From positions 1-7,913 of the forward strand of contig JACRNN010000079.1 in NCBI GenBank assembly GCA_016234955.1: a stretch of 7,913 bases of DNA. The letters are read 5' to 3'. The stretch is from Deltaproteobacteria bacterium (lineage in GTDB: Bacteria; Desulfobacterota; GWC2-55-46). A program made the position numbers and the translations under genes. The stretch's first letter is position 1; each line of letters opens with the position of its first letter. Under the pieces are notes generated by a model. It saw only the letters and a program-made list of their open reading frames with translations, ran no database searches and had not been told where the DNA came from. Positions 1 through 6,495 of this stretch are shown here, piece by piece.

Positions 1-573
1 CTTGAGGACGTCTATGTACTTGAGTGTTTCGTACCTTACGGCTTCGTTGTCCTTCATGGGGTCCCTGTCATAGACGCCGTCGACCTTCGTGCCCTTCAAT
101 ATCACGTCCGCGTGTATCTCCATCGCCCTCAGCGACGCGGCGGTGTCGGTGGTGAAGTACGGGTTGCCGGTGCCGGCGGCGAATATTATGACCCTTTTTT
201 TCTCGAGGTGCCGGACGGCCTTCCTCCTTATGTAGGGCTCGGCGAGTTCCTTCATCTCTATGGCGGAAATCACCCTGGTAAAGAGGTCCAGTTTTTCAAG
301 GGCGTCCTGGAGCATGAGCGCGTTTATGACGGTGGCGAGCATCCCGACGTAATCCGCGGTCGCCCTGTCCATCCCCTGGGCGCTTGCGGACACCCCGCGG
401 AAGATGTTGCCCCCGCCTATCACGACCGCGACCTCGATGCCGAGCGCATGCACCTCCTTTATCTCGGAGGCTATGCCGTTTATGACGGCCGTGTCGACGC
501 CGAATTCCTTTTCGCCCATGAGGGCTTCGCCGGAGAGCTTGAGGAGGATTCTTTTGTATTTATATCGAGGCAT
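1..573 (-). CDS. pyrH: UMP kinase (uridylate kinase), 3' end cut by the window edge
   Basis: This is bacterial UMP kinase of the amino-acid-kinase fold. It phosphorylates UMP to UDP with ATP in cytosolic pyrimidine nucleotide synthesis. The 191 codons present begin MPRYKYKRILLKLSGEAL, the family N-terminus with its phosphate-binding lysine. They continue with the glycine loop VIGGGNIFRG (51-60), the MDRATADYVGMLATVINAL stretch (68-86), SAIEM (103-107), AEPYIRR (111-117), FAAGTGNPYFTTDTAA (131-146) and KVDGVYDRDP (163-172). The family is about 240 residues long, so roughly 50 C-terminal residues lie beyond position 1. An in-frame TAG at 591-589 fixes ATG 573 as the first usable start. The upstream sequence has no convincing Shine-Dalgarno motif, and a repeat element ends about 29 bases away. 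It follows tsf in the usual rpsB-tsf-pyrH order. Identification is secure. Confidence 0.97.
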   Translation of the reverse strand, partial: MPRYKYKRILLKLSGEALMGEKEFGVDTAVINGIASEIKEVHALGIEVAVVIGGGNIFRGVSASAQGMDRATADYVGMLATVINALMLQDALEKLDLFTRVISAIEMKELAEPYIRRKAVRHLEKKRVIIFAAGTGNPYFTTDTAASLRAMEIHADVILKGTKVDGVYDRDPMKDNEAVRYETLKYIDVLK

Positions 574-602
574 GTTCGGATAAGCGCTCTACGGTAAATT
601 AG

Positions 603-748
603 CAGGCTGCTGAAAAAGCCCCATCTGCGGTGTCGTCATCGTCGTTCGTCACTGCGGCGTACGAGACAAGTACGCCTCATGCCTCACTTCTCGACTCCTC
701 GGGGTACCCATGCGAGAAGCATGGGTCGGGAGCTTTTTGAGCAGCCTG
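603..748. repeat. 146-bp miniature element with terminal inverted repeats
   Basis: The two ends, 603-622 and 729-748, are inverted copies matching at 18 of 20 positions. They begin CAGGCTGCT and run through an A5 tract into GC-rich sequence. Inside are two perfect hairpins: GGCGTAC/GTACGCC (656-662 with 670-676, 7-base loop) and ACCCATGC/GCATGGGT (706-713 with 719-726, 5-base loop). A near-direct repeat, CTGCGGTGT and CTGCGGCGT, sits at 625-633 and 652-660. No ORF belongs to it. This architecture fits a non-autonomous MITE or REP-like dispersed element. I see no clear target-site duplication, and copy number cannot be judged from one window. It sits in an otherwise conserved intergenic position between tsf and pyrH. 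Confidence 0.75.
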
Positions 749-819
749 AATGTATTTTTGAGTTTTCCCGCATCCTGTTAGCAGCCTGATGAAACCGCCC
801 TGGACTCCAACCCACAGGG
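749..819. repeat. Degenerate second element end next to the miniature element
   Basis: Motifs from the right end of the neighbouring element recur here. TTTTTGAG at 734-741 is repeated at 755-762, and GCAGCCTG at 741-748 is repeated at 781-788. The 17-mer at 778-794 also matches 599-615, at the far left border of the element, at 15 of 17 positions in the same orientation. A small inverted repeat, CCCTG/CAGGG (798-802 with 815-819), follows. This may be the remnant of another copy or the true outer border of a composite element. It may extend further into 820-915, where I see no gene. Confidence 0.4.
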
Positions 820-915
820 TCTTCGGGACGTCAAAAAATAGAATCTTCCAGCAAACCGTCAGAGCGTATTTTATGTCGGCGAAGTCCGCACAACGAGGGT
901 CGGCGCACCCGGTTG

Positions 916-958
916 AAAAAAAGGGAATACGCCGGCTCCACCCAGGGCTATACCCTGG
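916..958 (-). terminator. Possible weak terminator at the end of tsf
   Basis: A 6-bp perfect stem CCAGGG/CCCTGG with a 5-base loop (942-947 with 953-958) overlaps the tsf stop codon. On the minus strand it is followed by GC-rich sequence and then a run of seven T at 922-916. The T run is about 19 bases past the stem rather than directly after it, so this is not a standard intrinsic terminator. It may act as a 3'-end stabilising hairpin or have no function. Confidence 0.25.
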
Positions 959-1598
959 CCGCGGCGGCGACCTCGCTGGCGAAGTCAGAGGACTTCTTCT
1001 CTATCCCTTCTCCGACCTTGTACCTCGAGAAACGCCTGACGCAGATGTTCTCGCCGAGCTTGGCGATAGCGTCTATGAGGAGCTTTTCAATCGTTACATC
1101 CGGGTTTTTCACGAAAGGCTGCTCAAGGAGACAGACTTCCTTGTAAAACTTCTCCACCTTGCCCTCGACCATCCTGGCTATGACGTGGTCCGGCTTGCCG
1201 GATTCCCTGGCCTGCGCGGCGTATATGGCCTTTTCCCGCTCTACGACGTCGGCAGGGACTTCGTTCCTGCTTACATAGAGCGGGCTGCCGGCGGCGATAT
1301 GCATGGCGATGTCTTTTACGACGGCGGCGAACTCCTCGGTCTTGGCCACGAAGTCGGTCTCGCAGTTCACCTCAAGGAGCACGCCCACCTTGCCCCCGGC
1401 GTGGATATATGAGGTCACCAGCCCTTCGGCCGCGACCCTGCCGGCCTTTTTCTGCGCGGCGGCAAGCCCCTTCTCCCTCAGATACGTGACGGACTTTTCG
1501 ATATCGCCGTTGTTCTGCGCGAGGGCCTTCTTGCAGTCCATTATGCCGGCCCCGGTCTTCTCCCTCAGTTCCTTCACTGCTGAAGCGGAAATCTCCAT
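948..1598 (-). CDS. tsf: Translation elongation factor Ts, short form
   Basis: EF-Ts is the guanine-nucleotide exchange factor that recycles EF-Tu from GDP to GTP during translation. The 216-residue product starts MEISASAVKELREKTGAGIM, the N-terminal UBA-like module, with DCKKAL (21-26) following. The EF-Tu-contacting TDFVAKTEEF motif is at 81-90. The core continues through PDHVIARMVEGKVEKFYKEV (136-155) and ends in a conserved QPFVKNPDVTI segment (160-170). The length is typical of the compact EF-Ts form and shorter than the roughly 283 residues of E. coli. I chose ATG 1598 over an in-frame TTG at 1664 because homology begins there. Only a G-rich stretch (GGGGG, about 10 bases upstream) resembles a ribosome site. 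It lies 87 bases after rpsB and is probably co-transcribed with it. Confidence 0.97.
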   Translation of the reverse strand: MEISASAVKELREKTGAGIMDCKKALAQNNGDIEKSVTYLREKGLAAAQKKAGRVAAEGLVTSYIHAGGKVGVLLEVNCETDFVAKTEEFAAVVKDIAMHIAAGSPLYVSRNEVPADVVEREKAIYAAQARESGKPDHVIARMVEGKVEKFYKEVCLLEQPFVKNPDVTIEKLLIDAIAKLGENICVRRFSRYKVGEGIEKKSSDFASEVAAAARV

Positions 1599-1685
1599 TG
1601 TGTCAAAACCCCCATCATCCTGCCGATATGTTTTTAGCGTTCTGTAGCCGCCGAGGGTTTTCAAGCCCAGGGAGGTTTCGTTTTT

Positions 1686-2495
1686 TTACTGCGCGGCAGC
1701 CGCGCCTGATGGCCGGGCCGCCTCTTCCGGCTTTACCGCCGCGGCGGCAACCGTCTCGGCAAAGGCCTTTTCCTTGTCCTTCTTGTCGGTCCTGGCCTGC
1801 AGGCTCTCCTCATAAATGGCCTTGCCCTCGAGGCACGCGTCGGCCACGGAGCTGGAAAAGAGCTTTATCGCCCTTATGGCGTCGTCATTGCCGGGTATCA
1901 CGTAATCGACCTCGTCCGGGTCGCAGTTGGTGTCAACTATGGCCACGACCTTTATGCCGAGCCTCCTGGCCTCTTTTATGGCTATCGATTCCTTCTTCGA
2001 GTCTATTATGAAGAGGACGGCCGGGACGCCATTGAGCTCGCGCACCCCGCCGAGGTACTTCTCGAGCCTATCCCTCTCCCTTTTGAACATGAGAGACTCT
2101 TTCTTGGTGGCCGAGGCATAGGCCGGGTCGTTATCCATGTTGTCGAGCTCTTTGAGCCTGTTGATGCTCTTTTTTATAGTGGCGAAGTTGGTCAGGAAAC
2201 CGCCTATCCACCTGTTGTTGACATAGCCCATGCCGCACCTTGTGGACTCTTCGTTTATGGCGTTATGGGCCTGCTTCTTGGTGCCTATGAAGAGCACCTT
2301 CCCGCCCTTGGCCGTGGTGCTCTTTATGAAGTCGTACGCCTCCTTGAAGAGCTTTACGGTCTGTTGCAGGTCTATGATATATATCCCGTTCCTCGCGCCG
2401 TAGATGTAGGTCTTCATCTTCGGGTTCCACCTCTTTGTCTGGTGGCCGAAGTGAACGCCTGATTCGAGAAGCTGTTTCATCGTAAGGTAAGCCAT
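1686..2495 (-). CDS. rpsB: 30S ribosomal protein S2
   Basis: S2 binds late to the 30S subunit near the head-body junction and is needed for S1 recruitment. The 269-residue protein carries the family signatures HFGHQTKRWNPKMKTYIYG (15-33), IDLQQTVKLF (41-50), VNNRWIGGFLTNF (92-104), and the C-terminal signature DTNCDPDEVDYVIPGNDDA (188-206). Residues after about 236 form a Lys/Glu then Ala-rich tail ending SGAAAAQ. This makes the protein nearly 30 residues longer than E. coli S2 (241), and such variable tails are common. ATG 2495 is preceded by a Shine-Dalgarno motif AGGAGAG (2511-2505). It begins the rpsB-tsf-pyrH cluster and has its own candidate promoter and structured leader upstream. Confidence 0.98.
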   Translation of the reverse strand: MAYLTMKQLLESGVHFGHQTKRWNPKMKTYIYGARNGIYIIDLQQTVKLFKEAYDFIKSTTAKGGKVLFIGTKKQAHNAINEESTRCGMGYVNNRWIGGFLTNFATIKKSINRLKELDNMDNDPAYASATKKESLMFKRERDRLEKYLGGVRELNGVPAVLFIIDSKKESIAIKEARRLGIKVVAIVDTNCDPDEVDYVIPGNDDAIRAIKLFSSSVADACLEGKAIYEESLQARTDKKDKEKAFAETVAAAAVKPEEAARPSGAAAAQ

Positions 2496-2544
2496 ATTCT
2501 CTTTCTCTCCTTTTTTGGTTTTTTTCCTCCGCGCCGGGATAAAT

Positions 2545-2576
2545 TGCCGGAAACCGCATGGGCGGCACCGCCGGCA
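2545..2576 (-). promoter_or_regulatory. Nested hairpin in the rpsB leader
   Basis: On the minus strand an outer 6-bp stem TGCCGG/CCGGCA (2576-2571 with 2550-2545) encloses an inner stem GCCGC/GCGGT with a CCAT loop. The structure sits about 50 bases before the rpsB start codon and downstream of the candidate promoter, so it would lie in the 5' untranslated RNA. In E. coli S2 represses its own operon through the rpsB leader. Whether this hairpin does the same is inference. Confidence 0.45.
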
Positions 2577-2608
2577 TAGGAACCTGCGCGTGTGTATTTA
2601 ATCGAATA

Positions 2609-2637
2609 TTTTTAACATATAAAAAACCGTGTTGCAA
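2609..2637 (-). promoter_or_regulatory. Candidate sigma-70 promoter for rpsB-tsf
   Basis: On the minus strand, TTGCAA (2637-2632) as a -35 box is followed by 17 bases and TAAAAA (2614-2609) as a -10 box. It lies in an AT-rich island within otherwise GC-rich DNA, between the transglutaminase stop (2685) and the rpsB start. Initiation here would give a leader of roughly 105 bases. The -10 matches the consensus at only 4 of 6 positions, so this is tentative. The location is nonetheless where an rpsB promoter is expected. Confidence 0.4.
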
Positions 2638-2684
2638 GCGAAAATTATCCCAAAGCCCGCATCCGGGGCGCGCCACACCCCCTT

Positions 2685-4352
2685 TCAGCGGCGCACGGGC
2701 CGATAGACGCCCTTGACCTTGAAGTTGAAGTCGAGGTTCATGACATAAGACCAATCTATGCCGGATGCGGTGGAGCGCGCGTCGTCCGGGGAGCCCCATT
2801 GGTTGCCGGGGGTGTAGAACCAGTTCGCTACCGCGTCTTTGGTGTGGCGCAGGATTATCCAGTGCCTGCCCGGGGCCAGCACCGGGCCCTCCGCGGAGTC
2901 CCTTGAAAACCTGAACGGAAACCACTTGTACCCGGGATAGTATTGGACCGTATCGAGGGAGAGAGGCAGGCTCCTTACGCCCTCCATGCCGGGCCTGCCG
3001 TTGTCGTCACGGACGACGTCTATCCAGAGGCCGCCGAGACGGCCTCCGAACTTATGCATCGCGAGCGCGATCTCGTCCACCCTCATGGGCCTGTCTATGA
3101 CGAACGCCTGGGCATAGGCGTAATCCCCGGTCACGTACTCGGCGGTCTCCTTGTCAAAGGTCTTGCGCCCGGACTGCGCGCCTGATGCCGCGTATACCTC
3201 TATGAGCGACGGGAATCGCGTATTGCCGAACTCGACGGGTTCCGCCTCATCCAAAGGGGGCTTGACCGGCGGTGGCGGCGCAGGGGGCGGCGGCGCCTGC
3301 GCGACCGCGGCCGTCTTCGAGGCGGCCATTATGTAGTTTACCGGGAACGGCCGGGTCTCCTTCAAAGAGAGCCTTATGTCGTCCTTCCGGTACTCGGCGC
3401 CCACGTCCTCCCTGAACGACGGCAGGGACGGGGACGCCCTCCATGTGTCGTTTATGTCGTTCGAGTCGAGCCCTACGGCCTGTCTTATGTGCCTGGGGCC
3501 TACGAAGAGATGGCTCTGCTGGGCGTCGTAGGGGACCCAACCGAGGTCCGGGTACCATACCTCCATCCATGCGTGCCCGCCCTGGCCGATACCCTGGAGG
3601 AGCGCGCCTTTCTCAAGCGGCACCTTCCATCTCTTGCCCAGGGAGAGCCCCCCGACCACGCGCGCCGGTATGCCTATGGAACGGAGCAGGGCAACGGAGA
3701 GGTGCGCGTAATTCTGGCAGTTCCCCTCCCCGGTCTTAAGCGTCCGGAGCGCGTCGTAATCCGGTATGGGGGTCCTGTACTTCACGTTGTCCACCACCCA
3801 GTTAAGGACCGACATCACGGCCCCCTGCTCGGTGGAGGCCCCGGAAGATAGCCTCAGGGCAAGCTCCCTTATCTTCGCATCCCCGGACTGGACAAGCGGG
3901 GTCGGCTTCAAAAAGAGCGCCGCATCAGGGGGCATCTTTCCAGCGTCCATCGGGAACCGGGCCGCGCTCGTTATCTTGCCGAGCTCCAACTCTATCCTTA
4001 CCGTGTATCTCTCCGTTACGCGTCCGTCGGATTCAAGTCCCGTCCAGGTCACGACCGTAAACGCGTTCCCGAAGCCGTCCCTCTCAATCGCCACGGAGTC
4101 GGGCCGGGGCGAGTACTCGACCTTGCGCCCGCTTATCGTTTGTTTGAGGAAGGGGCTCAAAAACTCGGACGGGTTGGCGAACCTGAAGGTGAGCTTCTTC
4201 AGCCCCCCGGCGCCGACGGCGAAGGTCCTGTCCTCACTCACCTCCACCGCCCCGTCGATACTCCCTTCAAACACGAGCGTAGCGCCGCGGGAGTCAAAGG
4301 CGAAAAGGGCCGTGAAGAGCGCCAAGGCCATCGCCGTATTAAGTATTTTCAT
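2685..4352 (-). CDS. Secreted transglutaminase-like (papain-fold) protein
   Basis: This 555-residue protein starts MKILNTAMALALFTALFAF, a signal peptide of about 23 residues, so it is probably exported to the periplasm. Residues 25-150 look like a beta-rich N-terminal domain. The transglutaminase-like core spans about 160-290 with the expected triad: Cys212 in GEGNCQNYA, His260 in GGHAWMEVW, and Asp276 in WVPYDAQQ. Bacterial members of this family are mostly proteases, amidases or cross-linkers, and the substrate here is unknown. A proline-rich linker (353-366) leads to a C-terminal domain (about 375-555) rich in Trp, Tyr and Gly that resembles a beta-sandwich and that I cannot name. ATG 4352 is preferred to a TTG at 4532, since the extra 60 residues would overlap the cyclase and precede the signal peptide. 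It starts 10 bases after the cyclase stop, with an AGGGCGG-like ribosome site. Confidence 0.88.
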   Translation of the reverse strand: MKILNTAMALALFTALFAFDSRGATLVFEGSIDGAVEVSEDRTFAVGAGGLKKLTFRFANPSEFLSPFLKQTISGRKVEYSPRPDSVAIERDGFGNAFTVVTWTGLESDGRVTERYTVRIELELGKITSAARFPMDAGKMPPDAALFLKPTPLVQSGDAKIRELALRLSSGASTEQGAVMSVLNWVVDNVKYRTPIPDYDALRTLKTGEGNCQNYAHLSVALLRSIGIPARVVGGLSLGKRWKVPLEKGALLQGIGQGGHAWMEVWYPDLGWVPYDAQQSHLFVGPRHIRQAVGLDSNDINDTWRASPSLPSFREDVGAEYRKDDIRLSLKETRPFPVNYIMAASKTAAVAQAPPPPAPPPPVKPPLDEAEPVEFGNTRFPSLIEVYAASGAQSGRKTFDKETAEYVTGDYAYAQAFVIDRPMRVDEIALAMHKFGGRLGGLWIDVVRDDNGRPGMEGVRSLPLSLDTVQYYPGYKWFPFRFSRDSAEGPVLAPGRHWIILRHTKDAVANWFYTPGNQWGSPDDARSTASGIDWSYVMNLDFNFKVKGVYRPVRR

Positions 4353-4362
4353 GGATACCGCC

Positions 4363-6495
4363 CTACTTCGTCCTGGCCACAAAGACCCCGTCCCATCCGT
4401 CCGGCGGAGGGGACTGCATGTACTCGGCGCACCTCCGCGCATAGAGCTTCGACGGGCCGTCGCCGTATCGTTGCATAATACCGGAGAATAGCTCGCCAGC
4501 CTCCTTGAACCGCCTTTCCCTGTAAACGGCAAGGGCTGTCGAGAACTCCTCGATGAGTACCGAGTGCGTTTGATCGCCCCCGGGCCCCATAAGCTCGTAC
4601 ACGACGACCGGCCTTTGCTTGCCCTTTACCCTCACGAGGTCTATCTCCCTGAAGACGAACTCCTCGCCGACCGTTGCGCGGGTCGATTCGCTCACGAGTA
4701 TGTGCGTGCCGTAGAGCTTGTTCATGCCCTCGAGGCGGGACGCGAGGTTGACGGTATCCCCTATGGCGGTATAGTCGAACCTGAGCTCCGCGCCCATGTT
4801 CCCCACCACCGCCTCTCCGGTATTTATCCCTATCCCTATGTCGATTGCCGAGTATCCCTGCGCCCTCCACCCGGAGTTGAGCCCGTCGAGCCTCGATATC
4901 ATCTTGAGCGCCGCGGCGCACGCCTTCCTCGGATGCTCCCTTATCTCAAGCGGGGCGTTGAAGACGGCCATCACGGCGTCCCCTATGTACTTATCGAGCA
5001 TCCCCTCCTCTTCAAGCACTATGCGGGTCATTGGGTTCAGGTATTCGTTCAGCAGGGCAACGAGCCTCTCCGGCGGGAGCGTCTCGGATAGGCCCGTAAA
5101 CCCGCGTATGTCGGAAAAAAGGACGGTTACAACCCTTTTTTCCCCTCCGAGCTTGAGACGGTCCGGGTCTTTGAGTATCTCGGATACGAGCTGTGACGAT
5201 ACATAGGTGGAAAACGCCTTTTTCAAATATCTGTTCCTTTTCTCCACCACGGCGTTCCTGTAGGCCTCGCCAGTGAGGTACGCGAGCGATAAGGAGAGCG
5301 CCGGGTAGACAACCCCGGCCCTTACGCCGTAGGCCGAGAAGAGATGGAAATCGAGGAGGACGAGCGCTGTAAAGAGCCCGGCGTAGACCAGAAGGCTTAA
5401 ATATGTGCGCCGCACCGAGCCGAGCGCGGCCGAGAGCGCAAGGGGCATAAAGGCGGTCATGAAGAGGTCGAATATGACGACCCTCGTGTCATGTATCAGG
5501 AACCTTTGCTCTATCACGTTCCCGGCAACGGTGGCGTGTATCTCCACGCCCGGGAAGAGCGACTCAACGGGCGTGGGCCTTATGTCGTATACCGCCGTCT
5601 CCGTGACGCCGACAAAGACGAGCCTGTCCCTGATCTCGTCAGCCCCGACCCTGCCCTCCATGACGTCCACGGCGGAATATGTCTTGAAGGCCCCGGCCCC
5701 TCCGTAGAAGTTGAGCGGGAAGGCGCCCCCCTCGTCCACGGGGATCGTCCCGTCTTTCATGGAGATCGAATCTATCCCGTACTCCGCGACGTTGAGCGTC
5801 ACCGCGCCGCCCAAATATCTGCTCACTGCATCGAGGGAAAGAGAGGGGTATATTCCGGAGCCGTATTTAAAGACCAGCGGGGCCGACCTATAGATGCCGT
5901 CCGGGCCGGGGACCATGTTGAAGCCGCCGAACCCTATTGAGCCCGCGCCTATACGTGGGATATCGGTCTCCACATTTGTGAATTCCGGGGCCGGGATGGA
6001 CGCAACGGTCGGCTGGGCTCCCCCTGCGTATCTGACAAGGTTTATCCTCGACCTGTTTATCTGGGAGAGTGCAACCGGGTTGGGCGCGGCGATGGAGTCG
6101 TCCCTGAAGAAATAACCGAGGGTGACGTTGCCGGCCTCCCTTATGGCTTTGGCGAGCTCCGAGTCCGCCCTCTCGTTCTCCTCCTCTGAGAATACGATGT
6201 CCACGGCCACGACGCGGGCGGGCTTTAGAGCCCTTATGAGCCGGGCGGTATCGGACCTTGTCCAGGGCCAGCGCCCGATGGAGTTTATGCTCTTCTCGTC
6301 CACGGCCACCACCACGACCTGAGCCGGGGCGGCCCTTGCGCCCCTTGCCGCGAACATCGCGTCAGCGGCCCTGAGGTCTATGCCGGTCAAGAAGGCGGGT
6401 TTGAACCAACAGGCGAATACGGTTATGACGGAGGATAGGACGCCGAATATGACGAAGACGGTCCTGTCGCCCGGCTTGAGCCAACCAGGGCGCAT
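4363..6495 (-). CDS. CHASE2-domain membrane adenylate cyclase (class III)
   Basis: This 710-residue sensor enzyme probably makes cAMP from ATP. Membrane segment 1 (about 11-31) is followed by a periplasmic CHASE2 sensor domain (about 35-330) with VVVVAVDEKSINSIGRWPW at 60-78. Three more membrane helices follow at about 338-359, 362-385 and 390-408. The cytosolic cyclase domain (about 452-635) has metal-binding Asp462 (FSDIRGFT) and Asp506 (KYIGDAVMAVF), adenine-selecting Lys502, and the transition-state pair Asn583 and Arg587 (GDTVNLASRLE). Position 576 (DYTAIGD) is Thr, the Lys/Thr pairing of class IIIb cyclases. A short C-terminal region (646-710) looks like a TPR-type helical hairpin ending in DGWDGVF. 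ATG 6495 overlaps the upstream TGA by one base (TGATG) and has GGAG 8 bases before it. A TTG at 6498 is less likely. Confidence 0.95.
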   Translation of the reverse strand: MRPGWLKPGDRTVFVIFGVLSSVITVFACWFKPAFLTGIDLRAADAMFAARGARAAPAQVVVVAVDEKSINSIGRWPWTRSDTARLIRALKPARVVAVDIVFSEEENERADSELAKAIREAGNVTLGYFFRDDSIAAPNPVALSQINRSRINLVRYAGGAQPTVASIPAPEFTNVETDIPRIGAGSIGFGGFNMVPGPDGIYRSAPLVFKYGSGIYPSLSLDAVSRYLGGAVTLNVAEYGIDSISMKDGTIPVDEGGAFPLNFYGGAGAFKTYSAVDVMEGRVGADEIRDRLVFVGVTETAVYDIRPTPVESLFPGVEIHATVAGNVIEQRFLIHDTRVVIFDLFMTAFMPLALSAALGSVRRTYLSLLVYAGLFTALVLLDFHLFSAYGVRAGVVYPALSLSLAYLTGEAYRNAVVEKRNRYLKKAFSTYVSSQLVSEILKDPDRLKLGGEKRVVTVLFSDIRGFTGLSETLPPERLVALLNEYLNPMTRIVLEEEGMLDKYIGDAVMAVFNAPLEIREHPRKACAAALKMISRLDGLNSGWRAQGYSAIDIGIGINTGEAVVGNMGAELRFDYTAIGDTVNLASRLEGMNKLYGTHILVSESTRATVGEEFVFREIDLVRVKGKQRPVVVYELMGPGGDQTHSVLIEEFSTALAVYRERRFKEAGELFSGIMQRYGDGPSKLYARRCAEYMQSPPPDGWDGVFVARTK

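Noticed and set aside
599..947. Repeats in the tsf-pyrH gap as a CRISPR array, or an RNA gene such as a tRNA
   Set aside because: The repeats are inverted and irregular with no regular spacer pattern, and no cloverleaf or conserved RNA motif is visible.
789..1412. Plus-strand open frame of 207 codons crossing the gap and tsf
   Set aside because: Most of it is antisense to tsf, which has clear EF-Ts homology. The remainder runs through the repeat-flanking non-coding DNA, and the product has no recognisable family.
1599..1664. Upstream extension of tsf from a TTG at 1664
   Set aside because: EF-Ts homology begins exactly at ATG 1598, and the extra 22 residues match nothing expected of the family.
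2665..2681. Hairpin GGGGCG/CACCCC just after the transglutaminase stop as an intrinsic terminator
   Set aside because: The stem is only 6 bp with a G-T wobble, and no T run follows it on the minus strand.
3766..4491. Plus-strand open frame of 241 codons
   Set aside because: It is antisense to the transglutaminase and cyclase genes, whose motifs are intact. It is an artefact of GC-rich codon structure.
4353..4532. 60-residue upstream extension of the transglutaminase gene from a TTG
   Set aside because: It would overlap the cyclase C-terminus heavily and place non-signal sequence before an obvious signal peptide at MKILNTAMAL.
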